A stretch of 64,000 bases of DNA from the NCBI RefSeq assembly GCF_012676905.1, contig NZ_CP051428.1, forward strand, positions 2,876,001-2,940,000, in the 5' to 3' direction. Both the position numbers and the translations under genes were made by a program. Source of the stretch: Paenibacillus albicereus. Lineage in GTDB: Bacteria; Bacillota; Bacilli; Paenibacillales; Paenibacillaceae. Below are positions 7,423 to 15,312 of this stretch, one piece after another. Each line of letters starts with the position of its first letter. Within the stretch, counting starts at the first letter, position 1. The notes beneath the pieces are model-generated. The model did not search any database and was not told where the DNA came from. It saw nothing but the letters and a program-made list of their open reading frames with translations.

Positions 7423-8733
7423 TTACTTCGGAGCGGCTCCGTTGTTGGCGTCCTTGATCTGCTGAACGGCGTTGTCGAGAGCCGTTTTCGCATCCTTGCC
7501 TTCGTTCCACACGTCGGACAGAGCGGCGCCGACCGGGCTCCAGACGTTGCCCATTTCCGGAATGGACGGCATCGGCGTCGACTGGTTGAACTGCTCCAGG
7601 AAGCCTTTGACGATCTCGTTGCTCTGTACGGAAGGATCGTTTGCCGCATCCTTGTTGGCCGGCAGCGCGCCCGTCATCTCGAAGTTCTTGAGCTGGGCTT
7701 CCTTCGTGGACGTGAAGTTCGCGAACAGGCGAGCCGCGTTCGGGTACTTCGAGAAGGAGTTGACGTACCAGGCCTTGATGCCGGAGAAGGAAGAGGCCGG
7801 CTTGCCGTTGATCGACGGCAGCGGAGCGACGCCGAAGTCGATGCCCGCGTTGCGGTACTCGGCCGTCGTCCATGGACCGTTGATGTCCATCGCCAGCGTG
7901 CCGTTCATGAACAGGCCTTTCTTGATGTCATACGTGATGTCGCCGGAGTTCAGCGGCAGCAGCTTGCTCTTCAGCGAGCCGTAGTAGGTCATGCCTTCGA
8001 CCGCGCCTTCGTTGTTCAGGCCGATGTCGTCCTTGTTCTGGCCGTTGTCGCCGTAGATGTAGCCGCCGGTGGACAGGAACGGATAGTTGAAGTACAGGTT
8101 GCCGACTTCCCACATGAGGGCGTATTTGTTCGCCTTCGGATCGTTGTAGGTCTTGGCGAACGCTTCGATCTCCTCGAACGTCTTCGGAGGCGTCGGCATG
8201 AGCTTCTTGTTGTAGAACAGCGCGTACGTCTCGACCGAGCGCGGGTAGCCGTACAGCATGCCGTCGTACGTCACGGCGTTCAGCGCGATTTCGGAGCTGG
8301 CCGCTTTGGTCTCTTCCTCGAAGTAGTCGTTCGGCAGCACGAGGCCGGCGGATACCGCCTTGCCGAGGTTGTCATGCGGGAACAGCACGACGTCGGCGCC
8401 GAGGCCGGCCGGACCGTCGTTGATCAGCTTGTTGACCTGGTCGCCTGCGCCCAGCTCCTCGAACTTCACTTCGACGCCGTATTTCTCGGTGAACTCCTTG
8501 GCGATCGCCTCGACGAACGGACGCTCCTCCTTGCTCTCCCACACGAGCAGGGACGCGCCTTCCTCCGGCTGCAGCTCTTCGGCTGCCGCGCCTCCGGCAT
8601 CGGCGTTCGCCGCCGGGCTCGGAGCGGTGCTGGCTGCAGGCTCTGCCGAGTTGCCTCCATTGCCGCCGTTGTTGCCGCAAGCCGATACGAGCGCCATCGC
8701 TGCGACCATCGTCCATACATAAGTCTTTTTCAT
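7423..8733 (-). CDS. Maltodextrin-binding lipoprotein, MalE/MdxE type
   Basis: Extracellular solute-binding protein family 1, 436 residues. The N-terminus is a lipoprotein signal (MKKTYVWTMVAAMALVSAC) with lipobox LVSAC, then a low-complexity Gly/Asn/Ala linker. The body shows family features such as LLVWESKEERPFVEAIAKEF near the start, GTLAMDINGPWTTAEY in the middle and a C-terminal NVWSPVGAALSDVWNEGKDAKTALDNAVQQI. It delivers maltodextrins to the two permeases encoded downstream. An AAAGGGG site precedes the ATG by about 10 nt. The long leader contains a CcpA/LacI-type palindrome, so sugar control is expected. Confidence 0.92.
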   Translation of the reverse strand: MKKTYVWTMVAAMALVSACGNNGGNGGNSAEPAASTAPSPAANADAGGAAAEELQPEEGASLLVWESKEERPFVEAIAKEFTEKYGVEVKFEELGAGDQVNKLINDGPAGLGADVVLFPHDNLGKAVSAGLVLPNDYFEEETKAASSEIALNAVTYDGMLYGYPRSVETYALFYNKKLMPTPPKTFEEIEAFAKTYNDPKANKYALMWEVGNLYFNYPFLSTGGYIYGDNGQNKDDIGLNNEGAVEGMTYYGSLKSKLLPLNSGDITYDIKKGLFMNGTLAMDINGPWTTAEYRNAGIDFGVAPLPSINGKPASSFSGIKAWYVNSFSKYPNAARLFANFTSTKEAQLKNFEMTGALPANKDAANDPSVQSNEIVKGFLEQFNQSTPMPSIPEMGNVWSPVGAALSDVWNEGKDAKTALDNAVQQIKDANNGAAPK

Positions 8734-8805
8734 GTTGTACTGACCCCTTTCGTATGTTCCAGCCTAAAAATCCGGGAAAGAAAGACCGAAATTCGATGAA
8801 AATGC

Positions 8806-8817
8806 GCAAACGTTTGC
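8806..8817. promoter_or_regulatory. LacI/CcpA-type palindromic operator in the malE leader
   Basis: GCAAACGTTTGC is a perfect palindrome with the central CG typical of LacI-family operators and cre sites. It lies about 75 nt upstream of the binding-protein start and about 100 nt downstream of the predicted -10. Confidence 0.65.
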
Positions 8818-8919
8818 AAATTTTGCAAAAAAGCGCCATCTTTGTCGAACGGGTCTCTCTCTCCCTGAACTTGCGCTTTTGACCGCCGTTATGAAAGCGG
8901 TTCATTCATTGCCTCATCC

Positions 8920-8948
8920 ATCATACATCAGCAAAACTGGTTTGTTAA
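8920..8948 (-). promoter_or_regulatory. Candidate sigma-A promoter of the malE-like gene
   Basis: On the minus strand TTAACA (8943-8948) and TATGAT (8920-8925) are separated by exactly 17 bp. A half-operator ATCGTTTGCA abuts the -35. The transcript would have a leader of about 180 nt carrying the palindromic operator. Confidence 0.6.
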
Positions 8949-9060
8949 ATCGTTTGCACTGCTTGTTTTACCGTTATAAACGCTATTTTACTCTATCTTA
9001 CGCTTTATAGCTCTGTTTTACGCATGATATCTCTTTTTTTGAATCGTTTGTCCCTCTAGC

Positions 9061-11343
9061 CTATTGCCAGGTATAAACGACCGTATCGGCCGAGCCGGAC
9101 GCCGGCGCGGTGAACGTTCGGTTCGAGCCGCCTTCCCAGACGACATTGCCGCTCGCGTCCTTCTTGACGAACTTGAACTGGAACGTCGCTCCCTTCGGCA
9201 CGCTGACCGGGAGGAACCAGACCGGATAGTTCGGATTCATCATCGCCTCGGTGGACTTGGCCGCATTCCAGCTGCCGAGCTCCGCGATGCTGCCGACGAG
9301 ATGGATGTTCTGTCCCGGCGTAGTCGTCGCGTTGACCTTGAAGATGACCTGCACCTGGTCGTCGGTGAGCACGTCGTACACGAAGGAGTTGCTGACATTG
9401 CTGCCCTTGGTCACCGTAATCGCCTGCGAGCCGGCAGCGACGGCCGGTACGACCGCTTCGATGAACGTATCGCTGCTGCTGACGACGGTCGCTGTCGTCG
9501 TGCCGAACTTCACGACCGGAGAGCTGCCGAGGCCGGTGCCGTAGATGTAGACCGTATTGCCCGGACGGCCGGACGTGGAGACGACGTCGCCGATGCGCGG
9601 CACCGTCGTGCCGAGGGATGGATTGTACGACCAGACGCTCACCTGTCCGCCGGCGAGCGTGAAGCTGCCGATCTTGTTCTGGCCGGACACGTTCGTGACG
9701 GTTGCCGAGCCTCCGGACAGCAGGCCGCCCAGCGTATCGGCGTAGGTGCCCGCCGGCAGCGTCGTGTTGATCGCCGGCACGGTGAAGCTCGTGTTCGGCT
9801 GGCGGTTCACGGCGACGATGACCTGCTTGTCGTAGAATTGGCGCTGGTAGACGAGCACGTCATTCGTGCTGTACAGCACCGAGGTCGTGCCGTAGGCGAC
9901 CGCCTCGTTGGACTGGCGGAGCGCCGACAGGCTCTTGATGACCTTGTACGCGGTCGAGTTCTGGTTGAACGTCGCCGCCTTCTCCATGAAGACGCGGCCC
10001 GCGATGTCGCTGCTGTCCGCCGACGACAGGTACTGCTCGGTGCCGTAGTAGATGTTCGGCGTGCCGCGGCTCGTCATGAGCGTCGCCAGCGCGGCGTGGT
10101 AAGGCTTGTCGTTCGGCTGGATGTAGCGGAAGCGCGTGACGTCGTGGTTGTCGAGGAACGTCACGGCCTGGTTCTCGTACGAGTAGTCGGCGCTCGTCGT
10201 CAGCAGCATGTTGCCGAAGCTGCTCATCGTCTCGGAGAAGCTGCCGAACGCGTTGGTCGACGCGCGGAAATACTCGAAGTCGAGGTTGTTGACGCCGGTA
10301 CGGTCCGGGAACGTGCGGTACTCGTCGTACTTCGGATCGGGACGCGAGATGAAGAATTCCCCGAAATGGGTCATCGGGCCGCCGGCGGCGGAATCGATCG
10401 CGTCCTTCAGTCCTTTGGTGAAGGCCGGGTTCATGTGCAGCGTGGCGTCATGCCGGAAGCCGTCGACGCCCTTGGATTTCCAGAACGTCGCGGCCTTTTC
10501 CAGGTGGGCGATGACCGCGCTGTTCTCCTGCGAGAAGTCGGCCAGCGAGCCGAGATCCTTTTGGCGGAAGCCGTAGCGGGAGCTGTCGCTGCCGCGGTCG
10601 CCTAGCCCGTGGAACCAGCCGTTCACGTCGTTGTTCGGATCGGCGAGCAGGTTGTCGGTCTTGCCGTCGCCGTTCGCGTCCAGCAGGTCGCCGTTCGCGT
10701 TGAACTGATAGGCGCCGGAGGCGTTCTTGTCCGGCTCGTACAGCTTGCCGTCCTCGGCGCTGTAGCCGCTCGTCGGGTTCTGCCAGCGGCTCGTGTGGTT
10801 CGTGACGAAGTCGATGACGAGCTTCATGCCCTGGGCATGGAGCGCGTCGCGCAGTCCCTCGAAGTCCTTCATCAGGCCGAAATGCTTGTTCGTCGCGAAG
10901 TAATTGCGCACGTGATAGCCGTGGAAGCTGGTCCAGCGGTTGAGGCCGCCGCCCGACTGGTAGTCGTTGATGGCCGTATCCCGGTTGGCATATGGCGCGG
11001 AGATCCATACCGCCGTGACGCCCATGTTCTTCAGGTATGGAATTTTGTCGATGATGCCCTTCCAGTCGCCGCCTTGGTACAGCTTGAGGTCGTTGCCGTC
11101 GCCGCGTCCGTCGCCGTTCGCGTCGTCGAACAGCGTCGGATCGAAGCCGGCCGGCTTGTTGTTCGTCGTATCGCCGTCCGCGAACCGGTCCGTAATGATC
11201 TGGTACACCGTGTCCTTCGGCGTGACCGGGCTGAGCGCCCCGGATGCTGTAAGCGCTTCCGCTTTAGGCGGATGAACCGCTCCCGCCGGCAGGGCCACCC
11301 CGGCCGCCAGTACGGCAATCGTCAATTTTTTCCACACTTTCAC
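9061..11343 (-). CDS. Secreted GH13 CGTase-like alpha-amylase with TIG and CBM20 domains
   Basis: Starch-degrading enzyme of 760 residues, exported by a signal peptide (MKVWKKLTIAVLAAGVALPAGA). GH13 motifs are complete: DFVTNH (178-183), GFRHD with nucleophile Asp299, GEFF with acid/base Glu329 and DNHD (398-401). Two DxNGDGxxD loops (about 74-84 and 222-230) look like calcium sites. After the A/C domains come an IPT/TIG domain (about 573-660) and a C-terminal starch-binding CBM20 (about 665-760): the five-domain plan of CGTases and maltogenic amylases. Transfer versus hydrolysis cannot be decided by eye. GTG start; GGGGAG 10 nt upstream. It would feed the adjacent maltodextrin importer. Confidence 0.93.
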   Translation of the reverse strand: MKVWKKLTIAVLAAGVALPAGAVHPPKAEALTASGALSPVTPKDTVYQIITDRFADGDTTNNKPAGFDPTLFDDANGDGRGDGNDLKLYQGGDWKGIIDKIPYLKNMGVTAVWISAPYANRDTAINDYQSGGGLNRWTSFHGYHVRNYFATNKHFGLMKDFEGLRDALHAQGMKLVIDFVTNHTSRWQNPTSGYSAEDGKLYEPDKNASGAYQFNANGDLLDANGDGKTDNLLADPNNDVNGWFHGLGDRGSDSSRYGFRQKDLGSLADFSQENSAVIAHLEKAATFWKSKGVDGFRHDATLHMNPAFTKGLKDAIDSAAGGPMTHFGEFFISRPDPKYDEYRTFPDRTGVNNLDFEYFRASTNAFGSFSETMSSFGNMLLTTSADYSYENQAVTFLDNHDVTRFRYIQPNDKPYHAALATLMTSRGTPNIYYGTEQYLSSADSSDIAGRVFMEKAATFNQNSTAYKVIKSLSALRQSNEAVAYGTTSVLYSTNDVLVYQRQFYDKQVIVAVNRQPNTSFTVPAINTTLPAGTYADTLGGLLSGGSATVTNVSGQNKIGSFTLAGGQVSVWSYNPSLGTTVPRIGDVVSTSGRPGNTVYIYGTGLGSSPVVKFGTTTATVVSSSDTFIEAVVPAVAAGSQAITVTKGSNVSNSFVYDVLTDDQVQVIFKVNATTTPGQNIHLVGSIAELGSWNAAKSTEAMMNPNYPVWFLPVSVPKGATFQFKFVKKDASGNVVWEGGSNRTFTAPASGSADTVVYTWQ

Positions 11344-11420
11344 TTCGTCAACACTCCCCGCTAGAATGGATAGTCGTACGAGAACTCCTTGCGAGCTCCG
11401 GTAAGCCGAACGTTAACCCC

Positions 11421-11433
11421 CTCACCTCCTTTC
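11421..11433 (-). promoter_or_regulatory. STAB-SD-like element in the amylase leader
   Basis: GAAAGGAGGTGAG is a near-perfect ribosome binding site placed about 78 nt upstream of the amylase start, with no sensible start codon at the right distance. It resembles the GAAAGGAGG mRNA-stabilising element of the cry3A leader. Function is inferred. Confidence 0.4.
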
Positions 11434-11492
11434 GTTGTTCGGATCCATTCGAATGTCGCGGGCAGCAAACGGCGGCTTGGGAGCGGCAGCGG

Positions 11493-12515
11493 CTAGCGGG
11501 ACGGCGGCGCCGTGCTCTGGCGCGGCACGAGCTCGACGCCGAGCGTCACGCGCCGCTCCGCGAGCGGATCCCGCTCCAGCTGGGCCGTCAGCAGGCGGAC
11601 CGCGGTCCGTCCTTTTTCGACGATGTCCTGCCGCACCGTGGTGAGCGCGGGGATGCAATAGCGCGCCCGCTCGTCATCGTCGAAGCCGACGACGGAGATG
11701 TCGCGCGGCACGCTGATGCCGAGATCATGCAGCCCCTTGACGAGGCCGATCGCCGTCATGTCGGACAGGGCGAACACGGCGGTGATGCCGCCGGTCTTGG
11801 CCCCGATGCGCGAGGCGGCGCGGTAGCCGCCGAGCGAGGAGGTCGGCTCCTCGTAGACGAGCTCCGGGCGGTAGGGAACCCCCGCTTCCTCCAGCGCCCT
11901 CCGGTATCCTTGCCAGCGGCAGTAGTTGACGCCGCCCTCCAGCAGCACGCCGGTCAGCAGAGCGATCCGCTCGTGGCCGAGCGACAGCAGATGCTTGGTG
12001 CCGATATAGCCGCCGAGCTCGTCGTCCAGCACGACCTGGTAGTAGCTGGGATCGTCGACGAGGCTGTCCATGAACACGCACGGCACCCCGAGGCGCAGCA
12101 TGCTCTCCACGACTTCCGTCCGGGCGAACGCCCCGACGAAGATCAGGCCGTCCAGATGCTGCTCCCGCACGAACGAGAACGTCTCGTCCGGGCCGATGCC
12201 GATGAGGATGACATGCAGCTTGACCCCGCGCGCGCTCTCCTCGATGCCGCGGACGAGATGCCAGTAGAACGGATTGTCCTGCAGGCGGCCCTTCTCCAGC
12301 AGCGGGACGACGACGGCGATCAGGGAGGACTGCTTGTCCTTGAGCGTGCGCGCGGAAGCGCTCGGCGCGAAGTCGAGCTGGCCGATCGCCCGCTCCACCT
12401 TGCGGCGGGTCTCGGTCGAGACGCGTCCGGTGCCGTTGATGACGTTGGACACCGTCGCGATGGACACTTGGGCCAGCTTGGCGACATCTTTGATCGTAAC
12501 GCGACTGGCGCTCAT
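11493..12515 (-). CDS. LacI family transcriptional regulator
   Basis: Sugar-responsive repressor of 340 residues. The N-terminal helix-turn-helix VTIKDVAKLAQVSIATVSNVINGTGRVS and the hinge helix (PSASARTLK) are canonical, followed by a periplasmic-binding-protein-like effector domain ending DISVVGFDDDERARYCIPALTTVRQD. The start MSASRVTIKDVA follows AAGGAG at 9 nt; an upstream extension lacks a site. No terminator separates it from the amylase gene, so the two may be co-transcribed. Perfect palindromes upstream suggest autoregulation. Its target set probably includes the amylase and importer, but the malE operator has different outer bases. Confidence 0.92.
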   Translation of the reverse strand: MSASRVTIKDVAKLAQVSIATVSNVINGTGRVSTETRRKVERAIGQLDFAPSASARTLKDKQSSLIAVVVPLLEKGRLQDNPFYWHLVRGIEESARGVKLHVILIGIGPDETFSFVREQHLDGLIFVGAFARTEVVESMLRLGVPCVFMDSLVDDPSYYQVVLDDELGGYIGTKHLLSLGHERIALLTGVLLEGGVNYCRWQGYRRALEEAGVPYRPELVYEEPTSSLGGYRAASRIGAKTGGITAVFALSDMTAIGLVKGLHDLGISVPRDISVVGFDDDERARYCIPALTTVRQDIVEKGRTAVRLLTAQLERDPLAERRVTLGVELVPRQSTAPPSR

Positions 12516-12531
12516 GCTTGGTTGCTCCTTT

Positions 12532-12549
12532 AGATGAAACGTTTCATCT
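12532..12549. promoter_or_regulatory. Perfect LacI-family operator abutting the lacI-like ribosome binding site
   Basis: AGATGAAACGTTTCATCT is an 18-bp perfect palindrome that directly touches the AAGGAG of the regulator gene. Binding here would act as a roadblock in the leader. Confidence 0.75.
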
Positions 12550-12609
12550 GCTGACGCAGACATCCCTCCTCAGATGAGGACAAATTGGTTTCATGTATCG
12601 TTAGGTTAG

Positions 12610-12628
12610 GTGATTAAACGTTTCACAC
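12610..12628. promoter_or_regulatory. Second LacI-family operator upstream of the regulator
   Basis: GTGATTAAACGTTTCACAC shares the AAACGTTTCA core with the first operator, about 78 bp away. Two sites at this distance could support looping. Confidence 0.6.
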
Positions 12629-12800
12629 CCTGATGATAATCGGCGGCTCGAATTTTGTCAACGGGAAAATGAAAGCGCATTCTGTATGCGGAAAGCGACC
12701 GTTGGCCCGGCATCAGCCGCTTCAAGCGCCCCTGGCCCTGCTGGCCCCCTCGTCCCGGCCCGGCCGCAGCCGTTCCGGATGGATTCACTCTCCTAAGCCG

Positions 12801-12839
12801 AAAAGGACGCCTGCCGGCTTTCGCGGCAAGCGTCCTTTT
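12801..12839 (-). terminator. Terminator of the G1 protease gene
   Basis: AAAAGGACGC pairs with GCGTCCTTTT, with an inner TGCCG/CGGCA stem. It begins directly after the stop codon. The A-rich and T-rich flanks would let it work in both directions. Confidence 0.8.
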
Positions 12840-12840
12840 C

Positions 12841-13545
12841 TCAAGACTTGTTCTGGCGAATCCGCACGCTGCGCACGACGAAGCCGTCGCCCGCCGCGTT
12901 CGGACGCGAGGGCAGCGCGCGGATGCAGCGGCCTTGCACGAGAATGCCCCGCTGGGACAGCCGGAGGCCGGGATTGCGGCCGTCGACGCGGCAGCGGCAG
13001 AAAGGCAGCGGCGTGATGCGGGCGAACGACGTGATGTCGCCCCCCACCTGCGGCGCCTCCACGATCCATTCGGCCGAGCGCTGCGGGCCGCGATACGTCT
13101 GGACGGTGCGGAACGTCCAGCCGCGCGTGACGTTCCGCAGCACGATCGACCAGCGGCTGCCGCCCTTGCGGGCGATGCGAGCGGCCATGACGTCGCCGGG
13201 GCGGACCGGATGCGGAATGCGCGTCTCCGCGGCGGGCAGGATTTCCCACCAGGCGTAATACTCCGCGCGTCCGTCGACATCGTCATGGGCGGTGCCTGTC
13301 TGGATCAGGTTGCTGTTGCTATAGCCGTCGATGCCGATCCATGCCGACGAATAAGTGGAGCGGGCCGTCGGGCGCGCGACCGGCACCGTCCAGCGGGCGG
13401 AGATGCTGGAAAAGGCGCCGCGCGCGCCTTCGATGGCGTAGCCGCTCCAGTTGCCGGAGCTCCAGTTGGCGCGCGCGGCTTTCTTTTGCACGCGCAGCCT
13501 GCGGCATGGCGGGTGCAGGCTGGCGATGCGGGTACGGACGGGCAT
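12841..13545 (-). CDS. G1 (glutamic, eqolisin-type) endopeptidase homologue
   Basis: Predicted acid-type glutamic peptidase of 234 residues. The conserved pattern is present: NWSGYAI (32-38), SSAWIGIDGYSNSNLIQTGT with the presumed catalytic Gln82, YYAWWEILP (96-104) and SAEWIVEAP carrying the presumed catalytic Glu (Glu159, or Glu163). These match the Gln/Glu dyad known from fungal scytalidoglutamic peptidase. No signal peptide or membrane segment is seen; the N-terminus is Arg/Lys-rich, so the protein may stay inside the cell or the spore. ATG with AAGGAT 8 nt upstream. A single gene with its own terminator. The fold is well supported, activity is not shown. Confidence 0.8.
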   Translation of the reverse strand: MPVRTRIASLHPPCRRLRVQKKAARANWSSGNWSGYAIEGARGAFSSISARWTVPVARPTARSTYSSAWIGIDGYSNSNLIQTGTAHDDVDGRAEYYAWWEILPAAETRIPHPVRPGDVMAARIARKGGSRWSIVLRNVTRGWTFRTVQTYRGPQRSAEWIVEAPQVGGDITSFARITPLPFCRCRVDGRNPGLRLSQRGILVQGRCIRALPSRPNAAGDGFVVRSVRIRQNKS

Positions 13546-13699
13546 CGGTTCACATCCTTAACGGAAGGATGCTCTATTCGATGCGCCTCGCGCTTCGCCC
13601 GCCTGTACGGACGCCCTTGGCAGGCTCGGCTTTTTCGAGCGGCCCTGCTGCATGAACTGCCGCTCCCAATCGGACAGCTGCTCGTCAGGTCCCAGCCCG

Positions 13700-15187
13700 T
13701 CAGCCCGGCTTCGGCCCGAAGCCGGAGCCGGAGGCGGCGAGCACGGCCAGCTCCACCTTGCCGAGCGCGATGCGGTAGTCCGCCGTCAGCTCGAATCGGT
13801 CCGGCAGCGGGAGCGCCCGGAAATACGGCAGCACGTCCTCCGGCCCTTGGAACCAGTCGCCGGGCTCGGGATCGTCCACCGGGCGGTCCGACCACGCGGC
13901 CGACAGCGGCGGGCTGTACAGCGGCTCTGCTCCCGGCAGCAGCCGGCCCCCGCGCAGCCGCTCGCGGTAGGCGCCGGGAGCTCCATGCCGGACCGGCGCG
14001 TACAGATCCGGCGCGTAGTCCGACCTCGATCCCGTATGCCGCGTCGCCTTGACGAAGGCGAGCGCGCCTTTGGCGACGCCCGGAACCGCGAACAGCATCG
14101 CATACAGCCGCTTGCCGAACTCGATGCGCTCGTGCAGGTCGGAGAAGTCCTCGAGGATGAGCCCGGCGACGAGCGGGTCGCCTCCCTCGTCCTTGCCGTA
14201 CGGGAACAGCACCTGGTTGAGCTGCAGCACCGACTGCATGCCGAAGAAGAACGTGTTCAGCACCTTGCGCCGATAATACGGATTCTGCACGACCCGCTCC
14301 TCGATGAAATGCTGCTCGTTGACGATCAGCCCGACCGTCAGCGGCACCGCGTCGCCGGTGCGCAGGAACTGCTGCCAGACGGGCCGCATGAATGCGGACA
14401 CGCCGAGCTTCGGCAGCAGATGCAGCAGGTTGCGCCGCGTGCGGCGGCATTCCTCGTAGAGCAGCAGCTGCGGATAGGCATCGTGGAAAATAAGCGCGTT
14501 CGCCCGCTCCAGCATGCCGAACGTGCAGCGCCGCTTCTGCAGGTCGAGCAGCCGGGGCAGCCATTCGCCCTGCAGGTCGGCCATGTTCCAGCCGCCGTTG
14601 CGCGAGACGAGATGCGCAAGCAGCGCCCAGTGCACCTCCGGACGGCGCAAATAGAACGCGCGGTACGCCTCCGTCCGCGTCACGTTGTTGCGGTTCAGCC
14701 GCGCCGTCTCCGCGCGCAGCCGCTGCACGAGCGCGGCATCGCCGGCCGGTCCGGCCGGAAGCGCCGGCGGAGCGCCGAGCGCGGCGGCCGCCTCCGCGCT
14801 CCACGCGGGACTGGCCTTCGGCAGTCCCGCCCATGCGGCGGCCTTACCGCCCGCCGGCGCGCTTGCCGCCGGGAGTGTCGCGGCTCCATCGGCCGCAGCC
14901 TTGGCCTTGGCGGCGGTGCGCTCCAGCTTGCGCCACGCGGCGCGCAGCTCCGCGACGGCGGGTGCCGCCAGCGCGAGCGGCGGCGAGCCGGCCGCCAGCG
15001 CCGCGGCCGCCTTGCGGCTGCGCCGCTTGCCGGCGGCATACGCATAGGCGGCCGCCGGCAGCGCCACCGGCAGCAGGAGCAGCTCCAGCAGCCGATGGCG
15101 CTGCGGCTCCGCAGCTTTTCCCGGCGCAGAGGGATGGCTCTGCGTACCGTTTCCTTGCCCGTTTTCCGAACCCGATCCAGCCTCCAT
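13700..15187 (-). CDS. DUF2515 family protein (YppC-like)
   Basis: Protein of about 495 residues of unknown biochemical function. It starts with a polar tail and one hydrophobic segment (RLLELLLLPVALPAAAYAYAAG), then about 90 Ala-rich residues, then the conserved DUF2515 region (NRNNVTRTEAYRAFYLRRPE, HWALLAHLVSRNGGWNMADL, VLNTFFFGMQSVLQLNQVLFPYG). The family is known from Bacillus YppC and is largely confined to spore-forming Firmicutes. ATG chosen 9 nt after GGAGG; a GTG one codon earlier is possible. It diverges from the SRAP gene. No enzymatic motif was recognised. Confidence 0.8.
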   Translation of the reverse strand: MEAGSGSENGQGNGTQSHPSAPGKAAEPQRHRLLELLLLPVALPAAAYAYAAGKRRSRKAAAALAAGSPPLALAAPAVAELRAAWRKLERTAAKAKAAADGAATLPAASAPAGGKAAAWAGLPKASPAWSAEAAAALGAPPALPAGPAGDAALVQRLRAETARLNRNNVTRTEAYRAFYLRRPEVHWALLAHLVSRNGGWNMADLQGEWLPRLLDLQKRRCTFGMLERANALIFHDAYPQLLLYEECRRTRRNLLHLLPKLGVSAFMRPVWQQFLRTGDAVPLTVGLIVNEQHFIEERVVQNPYYRRKVLNTFFFGMQSVLQLNQVLFPYGKDEGGDPLVAGLILEDFSDLHERIEFGKRLYAMLFAVPGVAKGALAFVKATRHTGSRSDYAPDLYAPVRHGAPGAYRERLRGGRLLPGAEPLYSPPLSAAWSDRPVDDPEPGDWFQGPEDVLPYFRALPLPDRFELTADYRIALGKVELAVLAASGSGFGPKPG

Positions 15188-15248
15188 CACGCTCTGCCTC
15201 CCGCTCTCTCGACGATCTGTTATGAAGTATAGTCGGGAAAGGGGCCGC

Positions 15249-15277
15249 TTAACCCCGGGACGGGCTTGCGGTATACT
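15249..15277 (+). promoter_or_regulatory. Candidate promoter of the SRAP gene
   Basis: TTAACC (15249-15254) and TATACT (15272-15277) are 17 bp apart, about 35 bp upstream of the start codon. No LexA box was seen. Confidence 0.6.
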
Positions 15278-15312
15278 GGAAGCAACGGCAGCAACGGAAG
15301 GAGCGGGGAACG

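Larger units (their letters stand above)
8734..9060. other. AT-rich intergenic region between malE-like and amylase genes
   Basis: Much more AT-rich than its surroundings. It contains the malE promoter, the palindromic operator, an adjacent direct repeat TTTGCAAA/TTTGCAAA and several CGTTTG half-sites. No gene and no convincing terminator for the upstream amylase was seen, so read-through from the amylase gene is possible. Confidence 0.5.
12516..12840. other. Intergenic region between lacI-like and G1 protease genes
   Basis: Holds the two operators, the regulator's promoter (no clear -35/-10 pair; a weak GTTTAA/TACATG pair is possible) and, at its far end, the terminator of the protease gene. 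No gene is seen. Confidence 0.4.

Noticed and set aside
11341-11433. Short peptide gene starting at the orphan ribosome-binding-like element
   Set aside because: The only GTG available overlaps the element itself, so initiation there is not plausible.
13652-15232. Plus-strand frame of over 500 codons opposite the DUF2515 gene
   Set aside because: The minus strand has a recognisable family, a ribosome binding site and normal codon use. The plus frame is low-complexity and lacks all of these.
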